Below, piece after piece: positions 44,153 to 52,195 of a stretch of 64,000 bases of DNA (within the stretch, counting starts at the first letter, position 1; each line of letters begins with the position of its first letter). The DNA is from CAZTDU01 sp050248795 (GTDB lineage: Bacteria; Pseudomonadota; Gammaproteobacteria; Burkholderiales; SG8-39), in assembly GCA_050248795.1 (NCBI GenBank), contig JBFWRS010000007.1, positions 1 to 64,000 of the forward strand. Reading direction: 5' to 3'. Under the pieces are notes generated by a model. It made no database searches. It was not told the origin of the DNA and saw nothing but the letters and a program-made list of their open reading frames with translations. The position numbers were made by a program, and so were the translations under genes.

Positions 44153-44698
44153 TCACTTGACCACGTACAGGCGGCTCACCATCGTGTGGTGGTTGATGCC
44201 GCAGTACTCGTTGCAGATGATCGAATAGGTTCCCGGGTTGGTCGGCGTGACCGTGAGCACGTGCTCGTACCCTGGATGGACCTGGATGTTGATGTTCTCG
44301 GGCTGCAGCGAGAACCCGTGCAGCCAGTCGAGCGACATCAGGTGGATGCGGTAGGACTTCCCCGCCTCCAGTTCGAGAATCGGGTACCAGCGCCAGAGCT
44401 GCGCGATCAGGTACACGTCGCTGCCCGCGGGCGGACGCACCACCGGCACCTTGAGATCGCCGCCGTCTTCGCGGACCTTGTACTTCGCGATCATCGCGTC
44501 GGCCTTCCTGACGAAGTCCTCGGGGTTCGACCGATACGCCTCGTTCGACAGGTTCTGCCGGCCGTAGATGTGCCAGTAGGGCATCATGAAGAACATGATC
44601 AGGCACCAGATCAGTGCCACCACTATCCAGATCAGTTCCGCGCGGTCGAGGGGCTGTTTCCACCACACCCGCTCCGGCGGCGGCAGGATTGCGCTCAT
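44153..44698 (-). CDS. norS: NorS-like subunit II with CuA centre
   Basis: 181 residues. One N-terminal helix (ELIWIVVALIWCLIMFFMMP) anchors a cupredoxin domain. The CuA ligands are complete: His127 (DWLHGFSLQPE), then Cys162, Glu164, Cys166, His170 and Met173 in ICNEYCGINHHTM. It takes electrons from a soluble cytochrome c, plausibly NirM encoded nearby, and passes them to NorY. It lies 10 bp upstream of norY. Confidence 0.85.
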   Translation of the reverse strand: MSAILPPPERVWWKQPLDRAELIWIVVALIWCLIMFFMMPYWHIYGRQNLSNEAYRSNPEDFVRKADAMIAKYKVREDGGDLKVPVVRPPAGSDVYLIAQLWRWYPILELEAGKSYRIHLMSLDWLHGFSLQPENINIQVHPGYEHVLTVTPTNPGTYSIICNEYCGINHHTMVSRLYVVK

Positions 44699-44708
44699 GG
44701 CTCCCCCC

Positions 44709-44876
44709 TCATTTCGCGAGCGGAATGGAGAGGATCTCCATCACGCCCCACACGATGTAGAGCACGGTGGGCATGACGATTCCCAGGAACAGCAGCAGGA
44801 ACGGGTTGTCCAGCACCTGCTGCATGACGGGTACAGGCTCCTCGGGCACGTCGTCTTCCATTCGTTCGGCGTTCAT
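44709..44876 (-). CDS. Small single-helix subunit before norS
   Basis: 55 residues: an acidic N-terminus (MNAERMEDDVPEEPVP), then one membrane helix (FLLLFLGIVMPTVLYIVWGV). It resembles the short subunit IIa of ba3-type enzymes in size and topology. It is the first gene of the norSY unit, 24 bp after the predicted transcription start. Function inferred from position. Confidence 0.7.
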   Translation of the reverse strand: MNAERMEDDVPEEPVPVMQQVLDNPFLLLFLGIVMPTVLYIVWGVMEILSIPLAK

Positions 44877-44934
44877 GGCTTTCCCCGCGTGGTTCCGATG
44901 GCGGCTAGTTAAGCAGCACGGCAAGCGCAGGAAT

Positions 44935-44948
44935 TTGATACCTATCAA
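44935..44948. promoter_or_regulatory. Perfect FNR/Dnr dyad between norSY and the CtaA-like gene
   Basis: TTGATacctATCAA matches the consensus fully. On the minus strand a -10-like TTAACT (44912-44907) is correctly placed for activation from -41.5, with transcription start near 44900 and a 24-nt leader before the small subunit. On the plus strand the centre is 40.5 bp from ATG 44982. Confidence 0.85.
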
Positions 44949-44981
44949 GCTTTCCGGGCCGGACCCCGGCACCATTGCTGC

Positions 44982-45713
44982 ATGTCAGAACACGGCAGCA
45001 GGCGAGGAGATTTCGCGGATGCGGCGTCACGGCCGCGCCGGGCATGGATCGCTGCGAGCCTCGCGCTGGTATTCGTCGTGGTGTTCGCGAGCGCGCTGAT
45101 CCGCCTCGCGGGCGACGAACTGGGCGCGGCGCTGCCGTTCGTACGCGGCGTGCATCGCTTTGCCGCCTCGGCCGCGGCGATCGCGATTCTTGTTGCGGGC
45201 TGGTACGGCTGGCGCACGGGTGAGCGCGCGACATCGGCGCTGGTCGTCGCGCTGATGCTCGCGCTCTCCGCGCTCGGCGCCCTGACCGGAACCGAGCCGC
45301 CGCCGCTTGCGGCCGCAGGCAACCTGCTCGGGGGGCTGATGCTGGCGTCCCTGCTTGCCTGGTGGCTGGGGCGCGGCGGCCGCCGCGGCGGCGCGCCGCT
45401 CGCGCATGCAGCGGCGGCATTGGCCGCCGCGCAGGTGCTGCTCGGCGCCTGGTGCACGATCTTCGAGAAAGGCGAGACGTGGACGTTCGCGCTTCTCGTC
45501 CACATGGCGCTGGGCCTTGCCGCCGCCGTCGTGCTGGGCCTGGTGGCGCTGCGCATACGCGCGTGGCCGCTGCTCGCAGCCGCCGTCGCGGCGCCCGTCG
45601 CGGGACTGGTGTCGGCGCTGATGAACGCGCCAGCGGCGGTCGCGCTCACGCACGCGGCCGCCGCCGCGCTTGTCGTCGCGGGTGCGGCATGGGCGCACGG
45701 CCGCCTTACTTGA
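44982..45713 (+). CDS. CtaA/COX15-like membrane protein (degenerate haem A synthase)
   Basis: 243 residues with eight hydrophobic segments in two halves, as in CtaA, but shorter than usual. His58 (GVHRFAAS), His174 (LLVHMALGLAAAV) and His224 (ALTHAAAAALV) fit three of the four CtaA haem ligands. The expected fourth, in helix 4, appears to be Asn (AAGNLLGGLM), and the Glu that CtaA carries three residues before the first His is absent. It may be a haem chaperone or modified synthase. It is divergent from norSY and near the same FNR dyad. Confidence 0.6.
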   Translation: MSEHGSRRGDFADAASRPRRAWIAASLALVFVVVFASALIRLAGDELGAALPFVRGVHRFAASAAAIAILVAGWYGWRTGERATSALVVALMLALSALGALTGTEPPPLAAAGNLLGGLMLASLLAWWLGRGGRRGGAPLAHAAAALAAAQVLLGAWCTIFEKGETWTFALLVHMALGLAAAVVLGLVALRIRAWPLLAAAVAAPVAGLVSALMNAPAAVALTHAAAAALVVAGAAWAHGRLT

Positions 45714-45723
45714 CACATATCAA
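45710..45723. promoter_or_regulatory. FNR/Dnr-type dyad before the DUF2249 gene
   Basis: TTGACacatATCAA, one mismatch to consensus. Centre 41.5 bp from ATG 45758. The first bases overlap the stop of the CtaA-like gene, giving the DUF2249 gene its own anaerobic promoter. Confidence 0.65.
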
Positions 45724-45757
45724 GGGAGGACGCATCACGCCTTGCGAAGGTTGATGC

Positions 45758-46243
45758 ATGCTTCAGTCTGCCGAGCCAGTGATCGACGATGCGTTGCGGG
45801 CGGCGCGCGTCGGCGACTGGGGAGCCTATCGAATGCGATTCGCGCAGCTGCGTGCGGGCTGCGCGGTCCTCATCGAGCAGGACGAGGAACTGCGCCGGCA
45901 GTTCGAGACGCTCGGCGCGGCGGCGCCGCAGTTCGATCCCGAAGGCTGCGTCTCCGCGTTCGAACAACTCGCGGCCGCACTGCGCGCTCGTAGCGCCGTG
46001 GTGCTTCGGACCTGGCGTCCGCAGCCGGAGGCGCGGGCGCTGGACCTTCGCGGTCTGCAGCCGCCGCAGCCGATCATGCGCATCCTCGACGCGCTCGAGC
46101 GCGCGCCTGGCGAACCCTTGCGGGCCATCCTGCCCCACGAACCGGTGCCGCTGTACGCGCTGCTCGCCGAGCGCGGCTTCCGTTGCAGCGGCGCCACCCG
46201 GCCGGATGGCGGCTACGAACTGCTGATCGAGCGCGATTTTTAA
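45758..46243 (+). CDS. DUF2249-domain protein next to nirS
   Basis: 161 residues. Residues 1-80 form a helical region (DDALRAARVGDWGAYRMRFA). Residues 90-160 match DUF2249: ALDLRGLQPPQPIMRILDAL, GEPLRAILPHEPVPLYALLA, ERGFRCSGATRPDGG. DUF2249 proteins are small TusA-like folds often found in denitrification loci, of unknown activity. The TusA-like cysteine is replaced by Gln or Pro in the RGLQPP loop. It lies between the CtaA-like gene and nirS. Confidence 0.8.
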   Translation: MLQSAEPVIDDALRAARVGDWGAYRMRFAQLRAGCAVLIEQDEELRRQFETLGAAAPQFDPEGCVSAFEQLAAALRARSAVVLRTWRPQPEARALDLRGLQPPQPIMRILDALERAPGEPLRAILPHEPVPLYALLAERGFRCSGATRPDGGYELLIERDF

Positions 46244-46253
46244 GCTACATCAA
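46240..46253. promoter_or_regulatory. FNR/Dnr-type dyad of nirS
   Basis: TTAAGctacATCAA, with an intact right half and a TT-A left half. It overlaps the stop of the DUF2249 gene. Centre 82.5 bp before the chosen nirS start, leaving room for a leader of about 40 nt. Confidence 0.6.
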
Positions 46254-46328
46254 AGCCGGCCGCCTGATGGCCGGGCACGCTGGGCGCGGAACACAGGAAG
46301 ACCGCTCATCACGATGAAGGAGATAACC

Positions 46329-48068
46329 GTGGCTTCGTTTACACCCAGCATCACCCGCGTGACAGCCCTGCTTGCGCTCGCCGCGGCGGCTGCCGCTGTG
46401 CATGCGCAGCCGACACAACCCGGTCGCGCTCCCGTGACCGAATCCGAGATCCGCTACCAGGCGGGCGGCTCGCCGCTGGAGGGCGTCGACATGCACCAGG
46501 ACATCAATCCGAAGGCGCCGAAGATGTCCAGGGAGGAGTTCGACAAGGCGCGTCAGATCTACTTTGAACGCTGCGCGGGCTGCCACGGCGTGCTGAGGAA
46601 AGGCGCCACCGGGAAGCCGCTCACTCCCGACCTCACGCTCGCCAAGGGCACCGAGATACTCAAGGTGTTCATCAAGTACGGATCGCCGGCCGGCATGCCG
46701 AACTGGGGCACCGCTGGCGACCTGAGCGATGCCGAGGTCGACCTGATGGCGCGCTACATACAGAACACGCCGCCGACCCCGCCGGAGTGGGGGTTGGCGC
46801 AGATGAAGGGCACGTGGAAGTTGATCGTGCCGCCCGAGCAGCGGCCGAAGAAGAAGGAGAACAAGTACAACATCGACAACATCTTCTCCACTACCTTGCG
46901 CGACACCGGCGAGGTGGCGCTGATCGACGGTGACACCAAGAAGGTGATCAACATTGTCAAGACCGGCTACGCGGTGCACATCTCGCGAGCGTCGGCCTCC
47001 GGGCGTTACCTGTACGTGATCGGGCGTGACGCCAAGGTCAACCTCATCGACCTGTGGATGGAGAAGCCAGACAACGTCGCCGAGATTCGTATCGGGCTGG
47101 AGGCGCGCTCGGTCGAGACCTCCAAGTACAAGGGCTACGAGGACAAGTACGCGATCGCCGGCGCCTACTGGCCGCCACAGTTCGTGATCATGCACGGCGA
47201 TACGCTCGCGCCGATCGCCATTGCCTCGACACGGGGCATGACGGTGGCGACGCAGGAATATCATCCCGAGCCGCGGGTGGCCGCGATCGTCGCCTCGCAC
47301 TTCAGGCCGGAGTTCATCGTCAACGTCAAGGAGACCGGCAAGATCATGCTGGTCAACTACAAGGACATCGGCAAATCGCTGACCGTGAAGATCGTCGATG
47401 CCGCACAGTATCTGCATGACGGCGGCTTCGACGCCACGAAGCGCTTCTTCCTGGTTGCCGCGAACCAGTCGAACAAGATTGCCGTGATCGATACCAGGAG
47501 CGGAGACCTGCAGAAGCTGGTCGACGTCGACAAGATTCCCCATCCGGGTCGGGGCGCGAACTTCGTGCACCCGAAGTACGGGCCGGTCTGGGCCACGGGC
47601 CACCTTGGCAGCGAGAAGATCGCGCTGATCGGCACCGACCCGGTGAAGCACAAGAAGAACGCGTGGAAGGTGGTGCAGATGCTCGAGGGCCAGGGCGGCG
47701 GCAACCTGTTCATCAAGACCCACCCGAAGTCGAAGAACCTGTGGGTGGACACGCCGCTGAACCCGGACCCGAAGATCGCGCAGTCGGTTGCTGTTTTCGA
47801 CATCCGCAACCTCGACAGGAAGCCCGAGATCCTGCCGATCGGCGAGTGGGCGAAGCTGGGCGAGGGCGCCAAGCGCATCGTGCAGCCCGAGTACAACAAG
47901 GCGGGTGACGAGGTATGGTTCGCGGTGTGGAGCGCGAAGAATCAGGAGTCCGCGCTCGTGGTGGTCGACGACCGCACACGCAAGCTGAAAACAGTGATCA
48001 AGGGCAAGGACATCATCACGCCCACGGGCCACTTCAACGTCTACAACACCACCCACGATATCTACTAG
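46329..48068 (+). CDS. nirS: Cytochrome cd1 nitrite reductase
   Basis: 579 residues. GTG 46329 is preferred to the upstream ATG 46314 because an AAGGAG site lies six bases before the GTG and a signal peptide (VTALLALAAAAAAVHAQ) follows. The haem c site is RCAGCHGVLR (Cys82, Cys85, His86). The haem d1 propeller follows: GYAVHISRASASGRYLYVIG, IAGAYWPPQFVIMHGDTLAP, and the catalytic-type His segments EYHPEP and VASHFRPEF. It reduces nitrite to NO in the periplasm. nirM follows after 12 bp. Confidence 0.97.
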   Translation: MASFTPSITRVTALLALAAAAAAVHAQPTQPGRAPVTESEIRYQAGGSPLEGVDMHQDINPKAPKMSREEFDKARQIYFERCAGCHGVLRKGATGKPLTPDLTLAKGTEILKVFIKYGSPAGMPNWGTAGDLSDAEVDLMARYIQNTPPTPPEWGLAQMKGTWKLIVPPEQRPKKKENKYNIDNIFSTTLRDTGEVALIDGDTKKVINIVKTGYAVHISRASASGRYLYVIGRDAKVNLIDLWMEKPDNVAEIRIGLEARSVETSKYKGYEDKYAIAGAYWPPQFVIMHGDTLAPIAIASTRGMTVATQEYHPEPRVAAIVASHFRPEFIVNVKETGKIMLVNYKDIGKSLTVKIVDAAQYLHDGGFDATKRFFLVAANQSNKIAVIDTRSGDLQKLVDVDKIPHPGRGANFVHPKYGPVWATGHLGSEKIALIGTDPVKHKKNAWKVVQMLEGQGGGNLFIKTHPKSKNLWVDTPLNPDPKIAQSVAVFDIRNLDRKPEILPIGEWAKLGEGAKRIVQPEYNKAGDEVWFAVWSAKNQESALVVVDDRTRKLKTVIKGKDIITPTGHFNVYNTTHDIY

Positions 48069-48080
48069 GAGACGAACTTC

Positions 48081-48389
48081 ATGAAGGTCCTTATCGCAGC
48101 AGCACTGGCGGGGACGAGCCTGCTTGCCGCGGCCCCGGCCGGGGCCGACGAGGCGCTCGCGAAAAAGTACAACTGCCTCGCCTGCCACCAGATCGACAAG
48201 AAATCCGTCGGTCCGTCCTACAAGGACATCGCCAGGAAGTACAAGGGGCAGAACGTCGCGGCGCAACTCGCAGCCAAGGTGAAGAAAGGCGGCAGCGGCG
48301 TCTGGGGCAGCATCCCGATGGCGCCTAACCCGGCGGTCCCCGACGCGGACATCCAGAAGCTGGTCGACTGGGTCCTGAAGTCGGGTTGA
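48081..48389 (+). CDS. nirM: Cytochrome c551-type electron donor
   Basis: 102 residues with a signal peptide (1-22). The single haem site is YNCLACHQ (Cys32, Cys35, His36), with axial Met80 in SGVWGSIPMAPNPAV, matching NirM/c551. It donates electrons to NirS, and likely to the CuA of NorS. It is co-transcribed with nirS. Confidence 0.93.
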   Translation: MKVLIAAALAGTSLLAAAPAGADEALAKKYNCLACHQIDKKSVGPSYKDIARKYKGQNVAAQLAAKVKKGGSGVWGSIPMAPNPAVPDADIQKLVDWVLKSG

Positions 48390-48411
48390 GGGTCGACCGG
48401 CCGGAGGGCCC

Positions 48412-48819
48412 CTAGGGATGGCGCGCGGGGCCAGCACGCCTGCGGCCCAGCCACCACAAGCCGGAGAATATCGCCAGCCAGACAACCGTACGCAGCGTCA
48501 TCGCGCGTACGCTGTCGATCGCCACTTCGCCGCCCGATGCATGCGCGATGCCGGTTGCCGCCAGGACGACGAGGTTGAGTGCGAATATCGCGAATGCGCC
48601 GCGCTTGCCGCGATCAAGGCTGCGCCAGGAAATGGCTCCAACCGCGACATACGCGAAGCCCATGACGGTGTTGTAGATCAGCAAGGGCAGGAACACGACG
48701 TATCCGGGATCCGTCCCGGAAAGGACGCGAACGCCCGCAAGGATGGTCATCGCGCCGAACAGTACAGCCAGCAGCGCCAAGGCCTTCCGGGCGATTCTCG
48801 GGTATCCGGGTCGGTTCAA
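48412..48819 (-). CDS. Four-helix membrane protein, unknown
   Basis: 135 residues, four hydrophobic segments: KALALLAVLFGAMTILAGVR, VVFLPLLIYNTVMGFAYVAV, AFAIFALNLVVLAATGIAH and TVVWLAIFSGLWWLG. No cofactor residues stand out. It lies 29 bp downstream of dnr on the same strand and is convergent with nirM, and could be the last gene of the nirC operon. Not recognised. Confidence 0.6.
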   Translation of the reverse strand: MNRPGYPRIARKALALLAVLFGAMTILAGVRVLSGTDPGYVVFLPLLIYNTVMGFAYVAVGAISWRSLDRGKRGAFAIFALNLVVLAATGIAHASGGEVAIDSVRAMTLRTVVWLAIFSGLWWLGRRRAGPARHP

Positions 48820-48848
48820 TCGGTGCTCCGGCTTCGCGCCTCCGCTGT

Positions 48849-49544
48849 TCAGCCGCCGTGCCGCAGCTTCGCCAGGTCCGGGATGTGCACCGCGCGGCCC
48901 TGGATGTCGATGAGGCCCGCATTGCCCAGTTCATGCAGGATGCGCGAGAAGTGCTCCGGCGTCATGTTGAGGCGCGAGGCGATCACGCTCTTGCCCGGCG
49001 TGAGGTGCACGGTTGTCGCTCCCCCGTTTGCGCTATCGGGGACCGCCGCGAGCAGGTAGCCGATGACGCGCTCCTGGCTCGAGCGCAATGTGTACGCCTC
49101 GACGTCGCGCACCAGGCTGTGCAGCCGCAGCGCGAGCCCCGAGAGCATGCGACGCGCGAACTGCGGGTCGCGCGAAAGTTCCTCGAGCACGGCGTGCTTG
49201 GCGACGTGCAGCAGCATCGCGTCCGACAGCGCCTGCGCGAACACGATATAGGGCTTGTCCAGGAACATCAGCGCCTCGCCGAAGCTCTGCCCGGGGTGGA
49301 CGATCTCGACCACCTTCTCGATCCCCTGCGGAGACGTGAAGCCGAGCTTCACCTGTCCGTAGACCACGACATGGAAACCAGTGCAGGTGTCTCCGCACTG
49401 GCAGATCGACTGGCCCTTGTCGGCGTGCAGTGGCACGGTGGCCGCAGCGACACGGTCGAGCTCGGCCGCACTCATCTCGCTGAACATCGGCAGGTTCGCA
49501 AGGAACGCCTGGATCTTGATCGGAGGCGGGCGCCGCGAGCTCAT
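48849..49544 (-). CDS. dnr: Crp/Fnr-family regulator, Dnr/NnrR-like
   Basis: 231 residues from ATG 49544, overlapping nirN by four bases. Cyclic-nucleotide-type sensor domain (1-145), dimer helix (LSRDPQFARRMLSGLALRLH), then a winged helix with LTPGKSVIASRLNMTPEHFS as the recognition region. In Pseudomonas, Dnr activates nir and nor genes in response to NO. A tight set of cysteines, SICQCGDTC (Cys48, 50, 54), is unusual. It is the natural candidate to bind the dyads listed here. Confidence 0.88.
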   Translation of the reverse strand: MSSRRPPPIKIQAFLANLPMFSEMSAAELDRVAAATVPLHADKGQSICQCGDTCTGFHVVVYGQVKLGFTSPQGIEKVVEIVHPGQSFGEALMFLDKPYIVFAQALSDAMLLHVAKHAVLEELSRDPQFARRMLSGLALRLHSLVRDVEAYTLRSSQERVIGYLLAAVPDSANGGATTVHLTPGKSVIASRLNMTPEHFSRILHELGNAGLIDIQGRAVHIPDLAKLRHGG

Positions 49545-51046
49545 GGGCTGGTACCCTCCGAGCGCATCAGCTTGTTGTGCACGTTGTACTTGCCCACCGG
49601 ACGCCGCATCGGCAGGCGCTTGACTTCCTTCAGCGTCGCCGCATCGAACACGATCACCGCGCCGTCGTCCTCCCACAGGCTGGCAAGCGCATAACGGCCG
49701 TAGCGGTCGAACTCGACGTGCGCGAGCGTGCGCCCTGGCGCGGGCGTAAGCCTGGCGACGACCTCGAGGGACTGCTTGTCGATCACCTGCAACGTGTCGC
49801 GCCCGGCGGGGCCGATCATCGAGTCGACCCAGGCATAACGGGAGTTCTCGTGGCTGCGCAGGAAGTAGCCCGGTCCGAGCGTGCTTACTTGGGCGACGGT
49901 GCTCCAGTCGGTGACGTCGAACACGCTGACGATTCCTTCCCGCAGGTTTGGTGTGGCCATGACGCGTCGCCCGTTGCGCGTCCAGCTTATCCCCGACGCA
50001 AGGTGCGGCAGGCCCGGCACGTCGATTGCGGCGATGGCGCGGCGCACGTCGAGATGCACGACCTGGCCGCCGGTAGCGCCCCGCCGAGAGCCGACCACGT
50101 GGCGGAAGTCTGGCGTGAAAAAGAAATCCTGCAGCACGGCGTCGAGCTTCGTGCGCCGGGGGTTGAGGAACCCGCTCACGAACTCGCCCTCCTTGTGACG
50201 GTAGTCGTGCACCAGGCCGGCGGCGATCGGCTCCGCCTTCGGATCGTAGGAGACCTCCCAGATCTCGGGCGCGTCGCGCAGCGCTGCGACGAAGCTGCGC
50301 CGCGGCGTCGCGTCGTAGACCGCAGCGACGCGCGAGCCGGTCGGCAGCACCTTCACCAGCTCGAGGTCTGCATCCAGCAGCACGAGGTTGCCCGGCAGCG
50401 TGTTCGCCACCATGACGTAGCGCCCGTCGCCGGAGACCGCGATGTTGCGCGTATTGATCCCCGCGCGCACCTCGGCCACCGTCTCAAGGGCCCACAGGTC
50501 GTACTTGGAGATCCAGCCGTCCCGCGAGCCGAAATACACGAACCGCCCGCCTGGCGAGAATTTCGGCCCGCCGTGCAGCGAGAAGCGCGAGGCGAAGCGC
50601 GTGATCACCTCGAGGCGGTCGCCGTCGAGAACGGTAACGTGGTGGTCGCCGGACTCGACGACTAGAAACAGGTTGAGCGGATCGGCGTCGTGGCGCGGCC
50701 GCGCCAGCCGGGGCGCGGCGCGATGTACCTCGCGCGAGGCGCGGATGTCGGCCTCGCCCCAGGTCGGCGCCTGCGCGAGCGGGGTGTAGATAAAAGCGAC
50801 GAGCCGGGCGATCTCTGCCTCGCTCAGCGTGCCGCCAAAAGCGGGCATCTGCACGCCGGGGCGGCTGTCGCGGATGACGCGCGCAGCATCGGGTTTCTTC
50901 AGGCGTACGAGGTTGTCTGGCAGCAGCGCTGGACCGATGCCACCGAGGCGATGTGCGCCGTGGCAGCCGGCGCAGTGCTCCCCGTACAGGTCGGCTGCCA
51001 TGGCAGGCATCGCGACGATCAGGAGTGCGAGCAAGGCGTGCCTCAT
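49541..51046 (-). CDS. nirN: NirN: c-type haem and d1-binding propeller, haem d1 maturation
   Basis: 501 residues. Signal peptide 1-17, then one haem c site EHCAGCHG (Cys25, Cys28, His29). The rest is an eight-bladed propeller related to NirS and NirF: FSLHGGPKFSPGGRFVYFGS, VSGDGRYVMVANTLPGNLVL. NirN is the periplasmic dihydro-haem d1 dehydrogenase that performs the last step of d1 synthesis. It overlaps both nirJ and dnr by 4 bp. Confidence 0.92.
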   Translation of the reverse strand: MRHALLALLIVAMPAMAADLYGEHCAGCHGAHRLGGIGPALLPDNLVRLKKPDAARVIRDSRPGVQMPAFGGTLSEAEIARLVAFIYTPLAQAPTWGEADIRASREVHRAAPRLARPRHDADPLNLFLVVESGDHHVTVLDGDRLEVITRFASRFSLHGGPKFSPGGRFVYFGSRDGWISKYDLWALETVAEVRAGINTRNIAVSGDGRYVMVANTLPGNLVLLDADLELVKVLPTGSRVAAVYDATPRRSFVAALRDAPEIWEVSYDPKAEPIAAGLVHDYRHKEGEFVSGFLNPRRTKLDAVLQDFFFTPDFRHVVGSRRGATGGQVVHLDVRRAIAAIDVPGLPHLASGISWTRNGRRVMATPNLREGIVSVFDVTDWSTVAQVSTLGPGYFLRSHENSRYAWVDSMIGPAGRDTLQVIDKQSLEVVARLTPAPGRTLAHVEFDRYGRYALASLWEDDGAVIVFDAATLKEVKRLPMRRPVGKYNVHNKLMRSEGTSP

Positions 51047-52194
51047 GCGGCTATCTCCACGTCATCCAGGTAGCAACCCGGGTCCTCGGCCCAGGGGTCG
51101 CCGGATACCTTCATTGCGCGCACGCGCGTGTTGCCGCCGCAGACGTCGACGAACGCGCAGCTCGCGCAGCGCCCTTTCAGCGGGCGCGGACGCCGCTTGA
51201 GGCCGGCCATCACCGGGTGGCGCGTATCCGCCCAGATGTCGCCGAAGCGCCACCCACGGACGTTGCCCAGCGTGCAGTCCCACCACATGGTGTCCGGGTG
51301 CACGTTGCCCAGGTTGTCGATGTTGGCGACGTTTACACCGGAGGCATTGCCGCCCCATGCCGCGAGCGCGGCGCGCAGGGACGCGCCGTCCCAATCCGGG
51401 AGATGCGCAGGCACGTGACGGCGTGCCCAGTGCAGCAGGTACACGCCGTCCGCGTCGTTGTTGCCGGTTACGTATTCCCTTGGCAGCCCCCGGCGCGCGG
51501 CGTCCCATGCGCGCGCATAGAGAAGTTCGAGCGCGTCGCGCGTGACCCGGAAATGCGCGTCCTTCCTGCGATTGACGTTGCCGCGGCCGGCGTAGTTCAG
51601 ATGCGACAGGTAGAACTTGCCGATTCGCTCGGCGTCGACGAGATCGAGCAGCCCGCCCAGGTCGTCGGCGTTATCCCGCGTAAGCGTGAATCGAACGCCG
51701 ACCTTCACGTCCAGGTCGCGCAGGATGCGCAGCGCGGACAACGACCTGGCGTACGCACCCTTGCAGCGGCGGAAGCGGTCGTGCGTCGCTTCCATGCCAT
51801 CGAGGCTGATGCCGACGTAGTCGAAGCGCGCGGCGGCGATGCGCGCCGCGAGAGGCTCGTCGATCAGCGTGCCATTCGTGGACAGCGCCGTGTACATGCC
51901 GAGCGCGCGCGCGCGCCCGGCGATGTCGAACAGGTCGCGGCGCAGCAGCGGTTCGCCGCCGGAAAGGATGAGCGCGGGCACGCGTGCCGCCTTGAGGTCT
52001 TCCAGCACCCGCATCGCGTCGGCGGTGCCCAGTTCGCCGGGAAAGTCGATGTCCGCGGAGACCGAGTAGCAGTGCAGGCAGGCGAGATTGCAGCGCCGGA
52101 CCAGGTTCCAGATCACCACCGGGCCGGATGGCGCGGCGACATGGGTCGTGGCGGGTCGGAGGATGCCGTGCATGAAGCGCGAGACGCGGAACAT
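51043..52194 (-). CDS. nirJ: Haem d1 biosynthesis radical SAM protein NirJ
   Basis: 383 residues. The radical SAM cluster CNLACLHC (Cys35, 39, 42) lies in VIWNLVRRCNLACLHCYSV. C-terminal SPASM cysteines include WWDCTLGNVRG, CASCAFVDVCGG and DPGCYLDD. NirJ removes propionate side chains from 12,18-didecarboxysirohaem during d1 synthesis. It overlaps nirN by 4 bp. Confidence 0.95.
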   Translation of the reverse strand: MFRVSRFMHGILRPATTHVAAPSGPVVIWNLVRRCNLACLHCYSVSADIDFPGELGTADAMRVLEDLKAARVPALILSGGEPLLRRDLFDIAGRARALGMYTALSTNGTLIDEPLAARIAAARFDYVGISLDGMEATHDRFRRCKGAYARSLSALRILRDLDVKVGVRFTLTRDNADDLGGLLDLVDAERIGKFYLSHLNYAGRGNVNRRKDAHFRVTRDALELLYARAWDAARRGLPREYVTGNNDADGVYLLHWARRHVPAHLPDWDGASLRAALAAWGGNASGVNVANIDNLGNVHPDTMWWDCTLGNVRGWRFGDIWADTRHPVMAGLKRRPRPLKGRCASCAFVDVCGGNTRVRAMKVSGDPWAEDPGCYLDDVEIAA

Positions 52195-52195
52195 G

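Noticed and set aside
46314..46331. ATG 46314 as nirS start
   Set aside because: The AAGGAG ribosome site lies inside this stretch, six bases before GTG 46329, so the GTG is the better start.
49541..51046. Second nirS copy
   Set aside because: It is shorter, has the CAGCH site at the extreme N-terminus and sits in the haem d1 operon after nirJ; this is NirN.
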